From Nocardia brasiliensis (GTDB lineage: Bacteria > Actinomycetota > Actinomycetes > Mycobacteriales > Mycobacteriaceae): a DNA stretch of 64,000 bases. The notes under the pieces are model-generated. The model worked only from the letters and a program-made list of their open reading frames with translations, had not been told where the DNA came from and searched no databases. Position 1 is the first letter of the stretch, and the number at the start of each line of letters is the position of its first letter. The stretch lies in NCBI RefSeq assembly GCF_011801125.1, contig NZ_CP046171.1, forward strand, positions 682,001 to 746,000. Direction: 5' to 3'. Positions 18,058 through 26,397 of this stretch are shown one piece after another. Made by a program: the position numbers and the translations under genes.

Positions 18058-18075
18058 CGCCTCTTCCCCGAGGCG
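18058..18075 (+). other. Module stem-loop after copy 2
   Basis: CGCCTC-TTCCCC-GAGGCG: 6-bp stem with six-base loop, 25 bases after the copy 2 stop, followed by ATCCTCGG. Confidence 0.65.
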
Positions 18076-18109
18076 ATCCTCGGCTGATTTCCGCTACGGC
18101 CGAGATGGT

Positions 18110-18139
18110 TTGACATTCTGAAATCGAGAGTGGCATGAT
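18110..18139 (+). promoter_or_regulatory. Promoter candidate for micropeptide copy 3
   Basis: TTGACA (18110-18115), 18-base spacer, then CATGAT (18134-18139) in an extended TGG-CATGAT context. Related blocks occur at similar distances (42-47 bases before ATG) upstream of copies 1 (CATGAT) and 5 (CATCAT), and less clearly copies 2 and 4. Each module may therefore carry its own promoter. Confidence 0.5.
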
Positions 18140-18184
18140 CGCCGCTGCTCGATTAAATGGTTCAACCGACAAACAGGAGGAACA

Positions 18185-18271
18185 ATGCTTCTGCCCGGTG
18201 TTGGTAGTTTTCTGGGTGCGGCTGTCGCGGCCCTGGGTGTGATTCTGGGTATCATCGTCGCGGTCGTCTAG
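18185..18271 (+). CDS. Tandem hydrophobic micropeptide, copy 3 (28 aa)
   Basis: Second subfamily: MLLPGVGSFLGAAVAALG, then VILGIIVAVV. It keeps positions MLLP-VGS--GAA-AAL-VILGII-AV of copies 1-2, with G5, F9-L10, V14, G18 and V25. Gly at 7, 11, 18 and 22 gives two GxxxG steps (GSFLG and GVILG), a pattern associated with tight helix packing in membranes. SD AGGAGG 5 bases before ATG. A good promoter candidate (TTGACA-N18-CATGAT) lies 46 bases upstream. Protein identical to copy 5, with nine silent codon differences. Confidence 0.88.
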   Translation: MLLPGVGSFLGAAVAALGVILGIIVAVV

Positions 18272-18306
18272 TCAGCGCCTTCGGCACTGCTAGCTGAGAT
18301 CGCCAC

Positions 18307-18324
18307 CGCCTCTCGTCCGAGGCG
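18307..18324 (+). other. Module stem-loop after copy 3
   Basis: CGCCTC-TCGTCC-GAGGCG: same stem, different loop, 35 bases after the copy 3 stop, followed by CCCTCG. Confidence 0.65.
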
Positions 18325-18395
18325 CCCTCGATCCGAATTCTGTGTGATCGAGGATGTTCGACAATCAATGGATCGACCGACAAACAGGAGAAACA

Positions 18396-18482
18396 ATGCT
18401 TCTGCCCGGTGTTGGTAGTTTCTTGGGTGCTGCTGTGGCGGCCCTGGGCGTGATTCTCGGCATCATCGTCGCCGTCATCTAG
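18396..18482 (+). CDS. Tandem hydrophobic micropeptide, copy 4 (28 aa)
   Basis: Same as copy 3 except a C-terminal Ile instead of Val. Relative to copy 3 there are eight silent codon changes and this one conservative replacement. The SD is slightly weaker (AGGAGA, one mismatch). It follows copy 3 after only 124 bases, the shortest spacer, and its upstream TCGAGGATGTTCGACA block sits unusually close to the ORF. Confidence 0.87.
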   Translation: MLLPGVGSFLGAAVAALGVILGIIVAVI

Positions 18483-18569
18483 TTGGCGCCGCCCGGCTTC
18501 ATCGTGCCGGGCTTCATGAGGAATCGGACTACTTCCAGCTGGAGTCTCCGAGCCTGTTGAAATCTGCAT

Positions 18570-18587
18570 CGCCTCGACTCCGAGGCG
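18570..18587 (+). other. Module stem-loop after copy 4
   Basis: CGCCTC-GACTCC-GAGGCG, 87 bases after the copy 4 stop, followed by CCCTCGG. Stem constant and loop variable across all four copies, which favours an RNA structure. Confidence 0.65.
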
Positions 18588-18694
18588 CCCTCGGTGAACA
18601 TTCGAATCGTCGAGGTAGTTCGACAGACTGCATGCCACACAGTTGGCATCATCTCTACTTTCCGACAGTGATCGACCGACAAACAGGAGGAACA

Positions 18695-18781
18695 ATGCTT
18701 CTGCCCGGTGTTGGTAGTTTCTTGGGTGCAGCCGTGGCGGCCCTGGGCGTGATTCTGGGAATCATCGTCGCCGTCGTGTAG
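18695..18781 (+). CDS. Tandem hydrophobic micropeptide, copy 5 (28 aa)
   Basis: Last copy, identical in protein to copy 3. The spacer before it is the longest (212 bases) and contains the TCGAGGTAGTTCGACA block and an AGTTGGCATCAT promoter-like block also found before copy 1. The SD is AGGAGG. The frame is open for a further 46 codons upstream, but the shared 28-residue unit with its SD shows the real start. Instead of the module stem-loop it is followed by an 8-bp hairpin (18791-18814) and a strong intrinsic terminator. Confidence 0.88.
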   Translation: MLLPGVGSFLGAAVAALGVILGIIVAVV

Positions 18782-18827
18782 TTGCGACCTCTGACTGGGC
18801 ACCGATCCAGTCAGCACAGAACGAAAT

Positions 18828-18867
18828 CGTGCCGGACGACTGCAGCGTCCGGCACGCTTCTTTTTCT
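18828..18867 (+). terminator. Intrinsic terminator of the micropeptide array
   Basis: CGTGCCGGAC and GTCCGGCACG form a perfect 10-bp GC-rich stem (18828-18837, 18847-18856) with a nine-base loop, followed directly by CTTCTTTTTCT. This is the best rho-independent terminator in the window and marks the end of the array transcript. Confidence 0.9.
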
Positions 18868-19074
18868 GCAGACAAGTGCGTTGGATCGCATTCGATCGAT
18901 GTGCCGGCCGGGATGGTCTCGATGGCGTAGCTCAGGTCATCCGGCGGTACGGGGGAGTCATCTCTTTCGCGGCTACCGGGGACGTCGCCGCGGTCCGCAG
19001 TCGGCCTGCCGTGTGCCGGGGGCGGTTCCTCGCCCGGCGGTGCGCACGTGCCCGAGCACGACTCGGCCGCTATG

Positions 19075-19131
19075 CATCGAAGCCCGCTGTGTACATCGAA
19101 GCCCGCTGTGTATATCGAAGCCCGCTGTGTC
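19075..19131. repeat. Three 19-bp tandem direct repeats
   Basis: CATCGAAGCCCGCTGTGTA is repeated three times head to tail (19075, 19094, 19113; third copy with T for the first C and a variant end). The unit length of 19 is not a codon multiple, and no convincing ORF covers it. The rest of 18868-19227 shows no gene. Confidence 0.85.
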
Positions 19132-19227
19132 TCGGGGCATGCGAGGTCTCGGCACCTGCTGTGTCTCGCGACCCGCTATGGTCTTGAACCTGGCCTGCCC
19201 CGAAACCTGTTGTCCCGCAAACGAAAC

Positions 19228-19269
19228 GGAGGACCGGGCGGCCCGTGTGCAGGCCGGACCCGGTCCTCC
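19228..19269 (-). terminator. Terminator of the minus-strand esterase
   Basis: GGAGGACCGGG and CCCGGTCCTCC pair perfectly over 11 bp around a 20-base loop that itself contains GGCC...GGCC. On the minus strand the hairpin is followed by GTTTCGTTT, a weak T-rich tail, 28 bases after the esterase stop. Confidence 0.7.
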
Positions 19270-19297
19270 GCTTCGTCGAGCCGGTGGACGTCGGGAA

Positions 19298-20383
19298 CTA
19301 CTCCTTGACGCCCATGCCGCGTGCGAGGGTCGGCCAGGACAGCTTCAGCTCGTCCTCCCAGTAGCCCCACGAATGCGTGCCGGTCGGGTGGATGGTGAAG
19401 GTGGCCGGAATGCCAAGGGAATCCAGCTTCGTCTTCAGATTCTGGGTGCAGTGCGCGGTGGCCGCCTCGATCATTCCGCCGATGATGATCTGATTGGCCA
19501 GACCGCTCGGGCCGGGCTGTGTATGCGGCCCGTTCAGGGTGTCGTAACGGCCCGGCAGGCCATTGCCCGAGGAGATGTACAGTTCGGTGCCGCGCAGGCC
19601 CTCAGCGTTGACGTAGGGGTCATTGGCGATCCAGTCCTCGGAACCGGTGGGTCCCCACATGTTCTCGTGGTTGGCGCCGCCGTATCCGTCGACGACGAAT
19701 TTCACGAATCGCGAACCGAGCGGGTCGCTGGTCTGCGCGCATCCGCTGTATGCGGCGGCCACGTTGTAGAGGCCCGGCTTCGCGATGGGAAGTGCGAGCA
19801 CGGTGGTGGCGGAGGTCGAGATCCCCGCGATGCCGTTGACGCCATTCGTGCCGAGTGCCGCATCGATGATCGGGGGCAGTTCTTCGGTCAGGTAGGTCTT
19901 CCATTTGTTGCGCCCGAGTACCGGATCGTCCTTGATCCAGTCGGTGTAGTAACTGAACATTCCGCCGATCGGGAGGATCAGGTTCACGTCCTTGTCCGCC
20001 ATGAACGCGCGGGCATCGCTTTGCGCCTGCCACGAGGCGATGTCGATACCGCCGCCCGCGCCGCTCAGCAGATACAGGCTCGGTCGCGGTTTCGAGGTAT
20101 CGGCCGGGCGCTGGATTTCGACCGGAAAGGTCTTGTCCATCGCCGCAGAATAAACCTGGAGTCGGATATTGCGGTCGTCGATGGTCTCCGTGTCGGTTAT
20201 CCGAGAGCCGTCCGGCGCGGTAACCGAAGTGGTCACGAGTTTCGCATCGGTGGCTGGGTCGGCCGTTGCCGCCGATATACCCAGTGTGGTCATGGCGCAG
20301 GCGAGCAGTCCGGTCGCCGCGAGGGAGGCTACGGAACGTGATCTGCGGGAGTTGTGTGCTTCTGCGTTTACGCTCCAATTCAT
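19298..20383 (-). CDS. Secreted mycoloyltransferase-like esterase with altered nucleophile elbow
   Basis: 361 residues from the ATG at 20383; the open frame extends 27 codons upstream but those residues precede the signal peptide (basic NSRRSRS, then VASLAATGLLACAMTTLGI, cleavage near ATADPA). Shared with the 3932 esterase are SYYTDWxxDDPxxGRxxWxTxLTEELPPxID, NMWGPxGS, and PTGTHSWGYWE with the catalytic His. The nucleophile motif reads AGISTSATT: Ser189 is kept but the usual second Gly of GxSxG is Ser191. Acts outside the cell membrane. Probably an antigen-85-like acyltransferase or esterase; the changed elbow leaves activity uncertain. Confidence 0.85.
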   Translation of the reverse strand: MNWSVNAEAHNSRRSRSVASLAATGLLACAMTTLGISAATADPATDAKLVTTSVTAPDGSRITDTETIDDRNIRLQVYSAAMDKTFPVEIQRPADTSKPRPSLYLLSGAGGGIDIASWQAQSDARAFMADKDVNLILPIGGMFSYYTDWIKDDPVLGRNKWKTYLTEELPPIIDAALGTNGVNGIAGISTSATTVLALPIAKPGLYNVAAAYSGCAQTSDPLGSRFVKFVVDGYGGANHENMWGPTGSEDWIANDPYVNAEGLRGTELYISSGNGLPGRYDTLNGPHTQPGPSGLANQIIIGGMIEAATAHCTQNLKTKLDSLGIPATFTIHPTGTHSWGYWEDELKLSWPTLARGMGVKE

Positions 20384-20710
20384 AGGACAAGCTTTTAGCA
20401 CGCCGCTCGGATCGCACATGCGGCGACACGAACCAATGTCCGAATTACGTAGAATCATCGACAAACTGGTCAGTTGTCACAGGTGTCGTTTTCCGAAGCC
20501 GTCAAGGGGCGCAACGTTCTTCGTCGCACGGTCGGTCACCGCGTCGCCGCCGTGGAAATCCCGGGTGCAATTCGGCATGTCCGGCCGCGAATTCGTGGAC
20601 TTATCCGGGGCGGATCGGACGCACTTGGTACTTCGCCGAAGTCCTTGGGTACCATCTGCGCCGGGGTATTCAGCCCCGACATCCGATCGAGCTCTCCGAA
20701 GGGTGAATTC
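20384..20710. promoter_or_regulatory. Divergent intergenic region between esterase and hemophore-like gene
   Basis: 327 bases without a credible gene. An in-frame extension of the hemophore ORF from 20474 lacks protein character and precedes the signal peptide. The only symmetry noticed is ACTTCG-C-CGAAGT at 20630-20642. No iron-box-like 19-bp palindrome was seen. Confidence 0.5.
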
Positions 20711-21103
20711 ATGAAGATGCTCAACCCGCGTTACGCCTTCGCTTCTCTCGTCATCACCGGTATCGCCGCCGGCGCTTCGCTGTTCGGCACCGGAATTGCC
20801 ACGGCGGATATGATCAACGATCTCGCTCCGCTGCTGAGCTCGGAATGCACCTTCAAGCAGATCGACGCCGCGATTCATCAGGACGCGCCGGAGATGGCCG
20901 CGAAGCTCGACGCCTCGCCGGTGCAGAAGATGGCCCTGGAGGCGGCTTACAGCGTGCCGACCGACGTGCGCGTGGAGACGTTCCAGAAGTTCACCGAGCA
21001 GAAGAAGGACGGGGTCGAGACCCCGCTCGATTCCATGAGCCCGGACCTGGGCGACAGGATGACCAAGATCAGCACCTCCTGCAAGACGTTCCCGCAGGCG
21101 TAG
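20711..21103 (+). CDS. Hemophore-related secreted protein
   Basis: 130 residues. [32 protein letters not shown] is a signal peptide; the mature part begins [23 protein letters not shown] and ends [13 protein letters not shown], so one cysteine pair could close the helical bundle. Length, the two cysteines and the C-terminal pattern fit the mycobacterial hemophore-related family (Rv0203-like), small exported helical proteins associated with haem binding or transfer. GAAGGG upstream serves as SD. Haem ligand residues cannot be assigned by eye. Neighbour of a mycoloyltransferase-like esterase, so both act at the envelope. Confidence 0.75.
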   Translation: MKMLNPRYAFASLVITGIAAGASLFGTGIATADMINDLAPLLSSECTFKQIDAAIHQDAPEMAAKLDASPVQKMALEAAYSVPTDVRVETFQKFTEQKKDGVETPLDSMSPDLGDRMTKISTSCKTFPQA

Positions 21104-21263
21104 TTTCGCGCCAGCACCACTTGGGCACGCGCGCTGTTCGACGGACAGTGGGTGGGCAGGTCGGCGTTCGCGCCTCGGCGAGGACGCCACCGGCCCCGCT
21201 CACGATCGGCGCTGTGCCCCGGAACTAGATCAACACCGCGCACCCGTGCCTAGGATCGAAAGC

Positions 21264-22562
21264 ATGCCCGTTTCCGCAACTGCTGCCACGGCCACCGGGT
21301 TGTGCGCGTTTGTCGACGAATCGCCCTCGCCCTTCCACGTCTGCCGCACGGTGGCAACCGAGCTGGAGGCCAATGGCTTCACCAGGCTCGCCGAGGCCGA
21401 TCCGTGGCCCGCGGGCGGGCCGGGTAAGCACTTCGTGGTGCGCGGTGGCTCGCTGATCGCCTGGGCCGCGACCGAGGGCACGGCGGGGACGCCGTTCCGG
21501 GTGGTCGGCGCGCACACCGACAGCCCGAACCTGCGGGTCAAGCAGCACCCGGATCTGGCATCGGCGGGCTGGCAACTGGTCGGCCTCGAGCCGTACGGCG
21601 GTGCCTGGCTGAATTCCTGGCTGGATCGCGAACTCGGCATCTCAGGGCGGCTGAGCGTGCGCGACGGAGATGCGGTGCGCGAGAAGCTGGTTCGCATCGA
21701 CGATCCGATCCTGCGGGTGCCGCAGCTGGCCATTCACCTGTCCGACGACCGCAAGGGCGTCGCGCTGGATCCGCAGCGGCACGTGAACGCGGTGTGGGGC
21801 GTCGGCCGGGAGCCGCGCTCCTTCGTCGAATTCGTCGCCGAGCGGGCCGATCTCGACCCCGCGCAGGTGCTCGGCTGGGAGCTGATGACCCACGATCTGG
21901 CGCCGAGCCGGATCGTCGGGCGCGACCAGGATCTGGTCTCCGCGCCGCGGCTGGACAATCAGGGCACCTGCTATGCGGGCCTGCAGGCCTTTCTCGCCGC
22001 GGTCGCCGCGCCGGGCGCCGCGATTCCGGTACTCGTCATGTTCGACCACGAGGAGGTCGGCAGTCAGTCCGATCGCGGCGCCCAGTCCGATCTGCTGCCG
22101 CGGGTGCTGGAGCGGATCGTGCTCGCCCGCGGCGGCGACCGCACCGAATACCTTGCCGCGCTGGCTGGTTCGGTGGTGGCCTCCGGTGACATGGCGCACG
22201 CGACGCACCCGAACTACCCGGAGCGGCACGAGCCCGCGCACCGGATCGAGGTGAACGGCGGACCGGTGCTCAAGGTCAACCAGAACCTGCGCTACGCCAC
22301 CGACGCGGCGGGCGCGGGCGCGTTCGCGCTGGCCTGCGCGCAGGCTGGAGTTCCGTTGCAGCGCTACGTGCATCGCGCCGATCTACCCTGCGGTTCGACG
22401 ATCGGCCCGATGACGGCCGCTGGCACCGGCATGACGACGGTCGACGTCGGCGCGCCCCAGCTGGCCATGCACTCCGCGCGGGAAATGATGGGCGCCGCCG
22501 ATGTCGGGGCCTACGCGGCGGCGCTGGCCGCCTTCCTCACGCCCGCGGCCACCGGGCGGTAG
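21264..22562 (+). CDS. M18 family aminopeptidase
   Basis: 432 residues from the ATG at 21264. M18 zinc aminopeptidase motifs are plain: [14 protein letters not shown] (His/Asp metal ligands), [37 protein letters not shown] (Glu pair), [14 protein letters not shown] (Asp) and the C-terminal [15 protein letters not shown] (His). It removes N-terminal, often acidic, residues from peptides in the cytoplasm. The matching M. tuberculosis gene (pepC, from memory) occupies the same relative position before purL. The end overlaps the convergent GT87 gene by 52 bases. Confidence 0.95.
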   Translation: MPVSATAATATGLCAFVDESPSPFHVCRTVATELEANGFTRLAEADPWPAGGPGKHFVVRGGSLIAWAATEGTAGTPFRVVGAHTDSPNLRVKQHPDLASAGWQLVGLEPYGGAWLNSWLDRELGISGRLSVRDGDAVREKLVRIDDPILRVPQLAIHLSDDRKGVALDPQRHVNAVWGVGREPRSFVEFVAERADLDPAQVLGWELMTHDLAPSRIVGRDQDLVSAPRLDNQGTCYAGLQAFLAAVAAPGAAIPVLVMFDHEEVGSQSDRGAQSDLLPRVLERIVLARGGDRTEYLAALAGSVVASGDMAHATHPNYPERHEPAHRIEVNGGPVLKVNQNLRYATDAAGAGAFALACAQAGVPLQRYVHRADLPCGSTIGPMTAAGTGMTTVDVGAPQLAMHSAREMMGAADVGAYAAALAAFLTPAATGR

Positions 22563-23809
22563 GTCAGTACCGCGACGACGAAGACGGCGAGGGTGGCCAG
22601 CACATAGCTGCTGCCGATGAGCTGCTGCCACCACGCCCAGTCGAGTTCCTTGTCGTCGGAGTGCGGCAGCAGCCACTGCGGTCCGATCAGGAACATGACC
22701 GTCAGCACGCCGACGCAGCCGAGGAACACCGGCGAGCGCTTGCCGCGCACGATCAGTTCGGCGGTCACCACCGCGGCGGGCGCGATCCACACCCAGTGGT
22801 GCGACCAGGACACCGGCGAAACCAGCAGTACCGCAGCCGCGTTCACCAGCAGTGCGGCCACCGTGGCGCCCGCATCGATCAGCCTGCGCATCCAGATCGC
22901 GGCCAGGCCGACCGCGACCAGCGACAGTGCGATCCACAGCACGGTGGCCACCGAGTCGGGCACGCCGAGCCGGAACGTCATGCCCTTGATCGATTGGTTG
23001 CCCGCGAAGTAGGGCGGCCCGATCCGGCCGGTGTCGGCCAGGGTGTGGAACCAGTACTCGGTCGAATCGCTGGGGAACAACAGGAATCCGACGCCCACCG
23101 CCGCGATCGCCGAGACGATCAGCGTGCCCGCCGCCTTCCAGTCCTTGCGCAGCAGGAAATACAGCAGGTACCCGCCGGGGATGAGCTTCACCGACACCGC
23201 GATGCCGATCAGCATGCCGCGCGGCCAGAACGGCTTGCGCACCAGGCAATCCAGCGCGACGGCGGCCATCAGCACCAGGTTGATCTGACCGAAACCGAAG
23301 GTCTGGCGGATCGGTTCGAAGGTCTGCAGCACCGCGACCGCGCCGATCACCAGGGTGCACATGGTGATCGTGGACAGCCCTGGCCGGATTCGCGCGAGCA
23401 CCAGCCACAGCGTGATGGCCAGGCTCGCCAGCGAACTCGTCAGCACGACCACCTCGGCGACCGACAGCGGGATCAGCGCGAGCGGGGCGAAGAACAGCGC
23501 GGCGAGCGGGGGATAGGTGAACGGCAGTCCGATCCCGGCGACCGGCGGCATCGGGCCGTAGAGTTCGCCGTCGTCCAGCCACACCTTGGCGCCGTTGCGG
23601 TACACCTGTAGGTCGATGTAGCCGTACCACCAGTGCGCGGCCAGCGACAGCGCCGCGGATGCGGCGAACAGGCCGATGGCCAACAGTAGCCAGCGCACCC
23701 GGGCAGTCGGCTCGGTGCCGGTGGCGGCCTGCCCGTCGTGCTCGGCGACCGGCTCGGCCTTCGCGACAACCGGCGCGGCGGAATCCGCGGTCCCCGATCG
23801 TTCGTTCAC
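22511..23809 (-). CDS. GT87 family polyprenol-phosphate-mannose-dependent mannosyltransferase
   Basis: Integral membrane protein with about ten hydrophobic helices; [41 protein letters not shown] holds helix 1 and the acidic residue of the first external loop that is catalytic in GT-C enzymes. [36 protein letters not shown] and [16 protein letters not shown] are characteristic of the GT87 (DUF2029) family, which adds alpha-1,2-mannose to PIM, lipomannan or lipoarabinomannan at the outer membrane face. The start is uncertain: GTG 23809 is preferred, with in-frame ATGs at 23857 and 23935 adding soluble N-terminal sequence. Confidence 0.85.
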   Translation of the reverse strand: MNERSGTADSAAPVVAKAEPVAEHDGQAATGTEPTARVRWLLLAIGLFAASAALSLAAHWWYGYIDLQVYRNGAKVWLDDGELYGPMPPVAGIGLPFTYPPLAALFFAPLALIPLSVAEVVVLTSSLASLAITLWLVLARIRPGLSTITMCTLVIGAVAVLQTFEPIRQTFGFGQINLVLMAAVALDCLVRKPFWPRGMLIGIAVSVKLIPGGYLLYFLLRKDWKAAGTLIVSAIAAVGVGFLLFPSDSTEYWFHTLADTGRIGPPYFAGNQSIKGMTFRLGVPDSVATVLWIALSLVAVGLAAIWMRRLIDAGATVAALLVNAAAVLLVSPVSWSHHWVWIAPAAVVTAELIVRGKRSPVFLGCVGVLTVMFLIGPQWLLPHSDDKELDWAWWQQLIGSSYVLATLAVFVVAVLTYRPVAAGVRKAASAAA

Positions 23810-24007
23810 GGGGCAAGAGTAACTGTGTGGGACGGTGTGACCCGCGTCGGCGCGCATGGTCCGCCCGTCGCCGTGTGACCTGCCGCACAGGAATGCGGCG
23901 AACCGGGCGTGAGGTGTATGCGGCCCGGTGCCCACGAACGGTGACGGCTAAACTTCCAGGCGAATCCCCAGCTTCGCGCTCCCGGCCCGAAAGGACCCTG
24001 GTACCCC

Positions 24008-26314
24008 GTGACTTCGCAGGTCGACACCGTCGGCGCCGCCGCAGCAACTCCCGATGTGCCGCAACCCTATAAAGAGCTGGGTCTCAAGGACGACGAGTAC
24101 GCCCGGATCAAGGACATTCTCGGTCGCAGGCCGACCGACGCCGAGCTGGCGATGTACTCGGTGATGTGGAGCGAGCACTGCTCCTACAAGTCGTCCAAGG
24201 TGCACCTGCGCTACTTCGGGCAGACCACCACCGAGCAGATGCGGGCCTCGATGCTGGCAGGCATCGGCGAGAACGCGGGTGTGGTCGACGTCGGCGACGG
24301 CTGGGCGGTCACCTTCAAGGTCGAAAGCCATAATCACCCGTCCTACGTCGAGCCCTACCAGGGTGCGGCGACCGGTGTCGGCGGCATCGTGCGCGACATC
24401 ATGGCGATGGGCGCGCGCCCGATCGCGGTGATGGATCAGCTGCGCTTCGGCGCCGCGGACGCGGCCGACACCCGGCGCGTGGTCGACGGTGTGGTGCGCG
24501 GGATCGGCGGCTACGGCAACTCGCTCGGCCTGCCGAACGTCGGCGGCGAGACCGTGTTCGATCCGTCCTACCAGGGCAATCCGCTGGTGAACGCGCTGTG
24601 CGCCGGCGTGATGCGGGTCGAGGACCTGCACCTGGCCTTCGCCTCCGGCACCGGCAACAAGATCATCCTGTTCGGCGCGCGCACCGGCCTCGACGGCATC
24701 GGCGGCGTCTCCGTGCTCGCCTCGGACACCTTCTCCGGTGACGAGTCGGGCACCGGGCGCAAGAAGCTGCCGAGCGTGCAGGTGGGCGACCCGTTCACCG
24801 AGAAGGTGCTCATCGAGTGCTGTCTCGAGCTGTACGCGGCCAAGCTGGTGGTCGGCATCCAGGACCTCGGCGGCGCCGGATTGTCCTGCGCCACCTCTGA
24901 ACTGGCGGCCGCGGGCGACGGCGGCATGCACATCGAGCTGGACCGGGTGCCGATGCGCGCCACCGGCATGACCCCGGCCGAGGTGCTCTCCAGCGAATCG
25001 CAGGAGCGCATGTGCGCGGTGGTGACTCCGGAGAACGTGGACGCGTTCATGGCCGTGTGCCGCAAGTGGGACACCCTGGCCACGGTGATCGGCGAGGTCA
25101 CCGACGGTGACCGGTTGGTCGTCACCTGGCACGGCGAGACCGTGGTCGACGTCCCGCCGCGCACTGTCGCGCACGAGGGCCCGGTGTACGAGCGGCCGGT
25201 GCGGCGCCCGGACGAGCAGGACGCGCTGACCGCCGACCGCACCGACAAGCTGGCCCGCCCGAAGACCGGCGACGAACTGCGTGCCACGCTGCTGCGGATG
25301 CTGGCCAGCCCGCAGCTGTGCAGCCGCAAGTGGATCACCGAACAGTACGACCGCTACGTGCGCGGCAACACCGTGCTCGCCGAGCACGCCGACGCGGGCG
25401 TCATCCGGATCGACGAGGAGACCGGGCGCGGTATCGCGCTGGCCACCGACGCCTCCGGCCGCTACACCAAGCTGGATCCGTACACCGGCGCGCAGCTCGC
25501 GCTGGCCGAGGCGTTCCGCAATGTCGCCACCACCGGCGCGACCCCCAAGGCCGTCACCAACTGCCTCAACTTCGGTTCGCCGGAGGACCCCGGCGTGATG
25601 TGGCAGTTCCAGCAGGCCGTGCGCGGTCTTGCGGACGGCTGTGTGGCACTTGGCATTCCGGTGACCGGCGGCAACGTGAGCTTCTACAACCAGACCGGCC
25701 AGACGGCCATCCTGCCGACCCCGGTGGTCGGCGTGCTCGGCGTGATCGACGACGTGCACCGGCGCATCCCGACCGGGCTCGGCCTGGAGCCGGGGGAGAC
25801 GCTGATCCTGCTCGGCGAGACCCACGACGAGTTCGACGGCTCGATCTGGTCCCAGGTGGTGCACGATCACCTGGGCGGTGTGCCGCCGAAGGTCGACTTC
25901 GCGCGCGAGCAGCTGCTCGCCGAGGTGCTCACCGCGGGTTCGCGTGACGGCATGATCAGTGCCGCGCACGATCTTTCGGAGGGCGGGCTGATCCAGGCCG
26001 TCGTCGAGGCCGCGCTGGCCGGCGAAACCGGTTGCCGCATCCTGCTGCCCGAGGACGCCGATCCGTTCGTCGCGTTGTTCTCCGAATCGGCGGGCCGGGT
26101 GCTCGTCGCCGTGCCGCGCTCGGAAGAGACCAGGTTCACCAAGATGTGCACCGCCCGCGAACTGCCGTGGGTGCGCATCGGCGTGGTCGACCAGGGTGCG
26201 GATTCGGTTGAGGTACAGGGGCAGTTCAGCGTCCCCATGGACGAGCTGCGGGCCGCGCACGAGGGCACGCTGCCGAAGTTGTTCGGGGCTGCTCCGCCTC
26301 TCCGGGATTCTTAG
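24008..26314 (+). CDS. purL: FGAM synthase subunit PurL
   Basis: 768 residues, normal for the small (PurS/PurQ-dependent) type. It catalyses ATP-dependent conversion of FGAR to FGAM with ammonia from Pur[44 protein letters not shown] and [12 protein letters not shown] are the N-terminal catalytic and ATP-binding motifs; [19 protein letters not shown] and [19 protein letters not shown] mark the two AIRS-like halves. GTG start. It is 8.4 kb from purQ with unrelated genes between. Confidence 0.97.
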   Translation: MTSQVDTVGAAAATPDVPQPYKELGLKDDEYARIKDILGRRPTDAELAMYSVMWSEHCSYKSSKVHLRYFGQTTTEQMRASMLAGIGENAGVVDVGDGWAVTFKVESHNHPSYVEPYQGAATGVGGIVRDIMAMGARPIAVMDQLRFGAADAADTRRVVDGVVRGIGGYGNSLGLPNVGGETVFDPSYQGNPLVNALCAGVMRVEDLHLAFASGTGNKIILFGARTGLDGIGGVSVLASDTFSGDESGTGRKKLPSVQVGDPFTEKVLIECCLELYAAKLVVGIQDLGGAGLSCATSELAAAGDGGMHIELDRVPMRATGMTPAEVLSSESQERMCAVVTPENVDAFMAVCRKWDTLATVIGEVTDGDRLVVTWHGETVVDVPPRTVAHEGPVYERPVRRPDEQDALTADRTDKLARPKTGDELRATLLRMLASPQLCSRKWITEQYDRYVRGNTVLAEHADAGVIRIDEETGRGIALATDASGRYTKLDPYTGAQLALAEAFRNVATTGATPKAVTNCLNFGSPEDPGVMWQFQQAVRGLADGCVALGIPVTGGNVSFYNQTGQTAILPTPVVGVLGVIDDVHRRIPTGLGLEPGETLILLGETHDEFDGSIWSQVVHDHLGGVPPKVDFAREQLLAEVLTAGSRDGMISAAHDLSEGGLIQAVVEAALAGETGCRILLPEDADPFVALFSESAGRVLVAVPRSEETRFTKMCTARELPWVRIGVVDQGADSVEVQGQFSVPMDELRAAHEGTLPKLFGAAPPLRDS

Positions 26315-26397
26315 GCCAGATTCAGGTGCGGGGTGCGGAGCGCCGGCGGCAGGCGGACGGGGATCGGCGGAGTCAGCCGGTCCCCGGCGAGTTACCC

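Larger units (their letters stand above)
17708..18781 (+). repeat. Five-copy tandem array of a micro-gene module
   Basis: Five modules, spaced 238, 239, 211 and 299 bases from start codon to start codon. Each has a nearly invariant upstream block (ACCGACAAACAGGAGGAACA immediately before ATG in the best copies), a 28-codon ORF, and for copies 1-4 a downstream CGCCTC-N6-GAGGCG stem-loop followed by a CCTCG motif. A partial TCGAGGTAGTTCGACA block precedes copies 2 and 5, with degenerate forms before 3 and 4. Copies 1-2 and copies 3-5 form two subfamilies. The array ends in an intrinsic terminator. Confidence 0.93.

Noticed and set aside
17708..18781. CRISPR-like array
   Set aside because: The repeated units are 87-base ORFs in modules of unequal length, not 24-37-base repeats with unique spacers, and no cas gene is near.
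18973..19155. 60-codon minus-strand ORF over the 19-bp repeats
   Set aside because: Repeat-driven open frame without SD or protein-like composition.
23948..26260. 770-codon minus-strand open frame
   Set aside because: Shadow of purL, same reasons.
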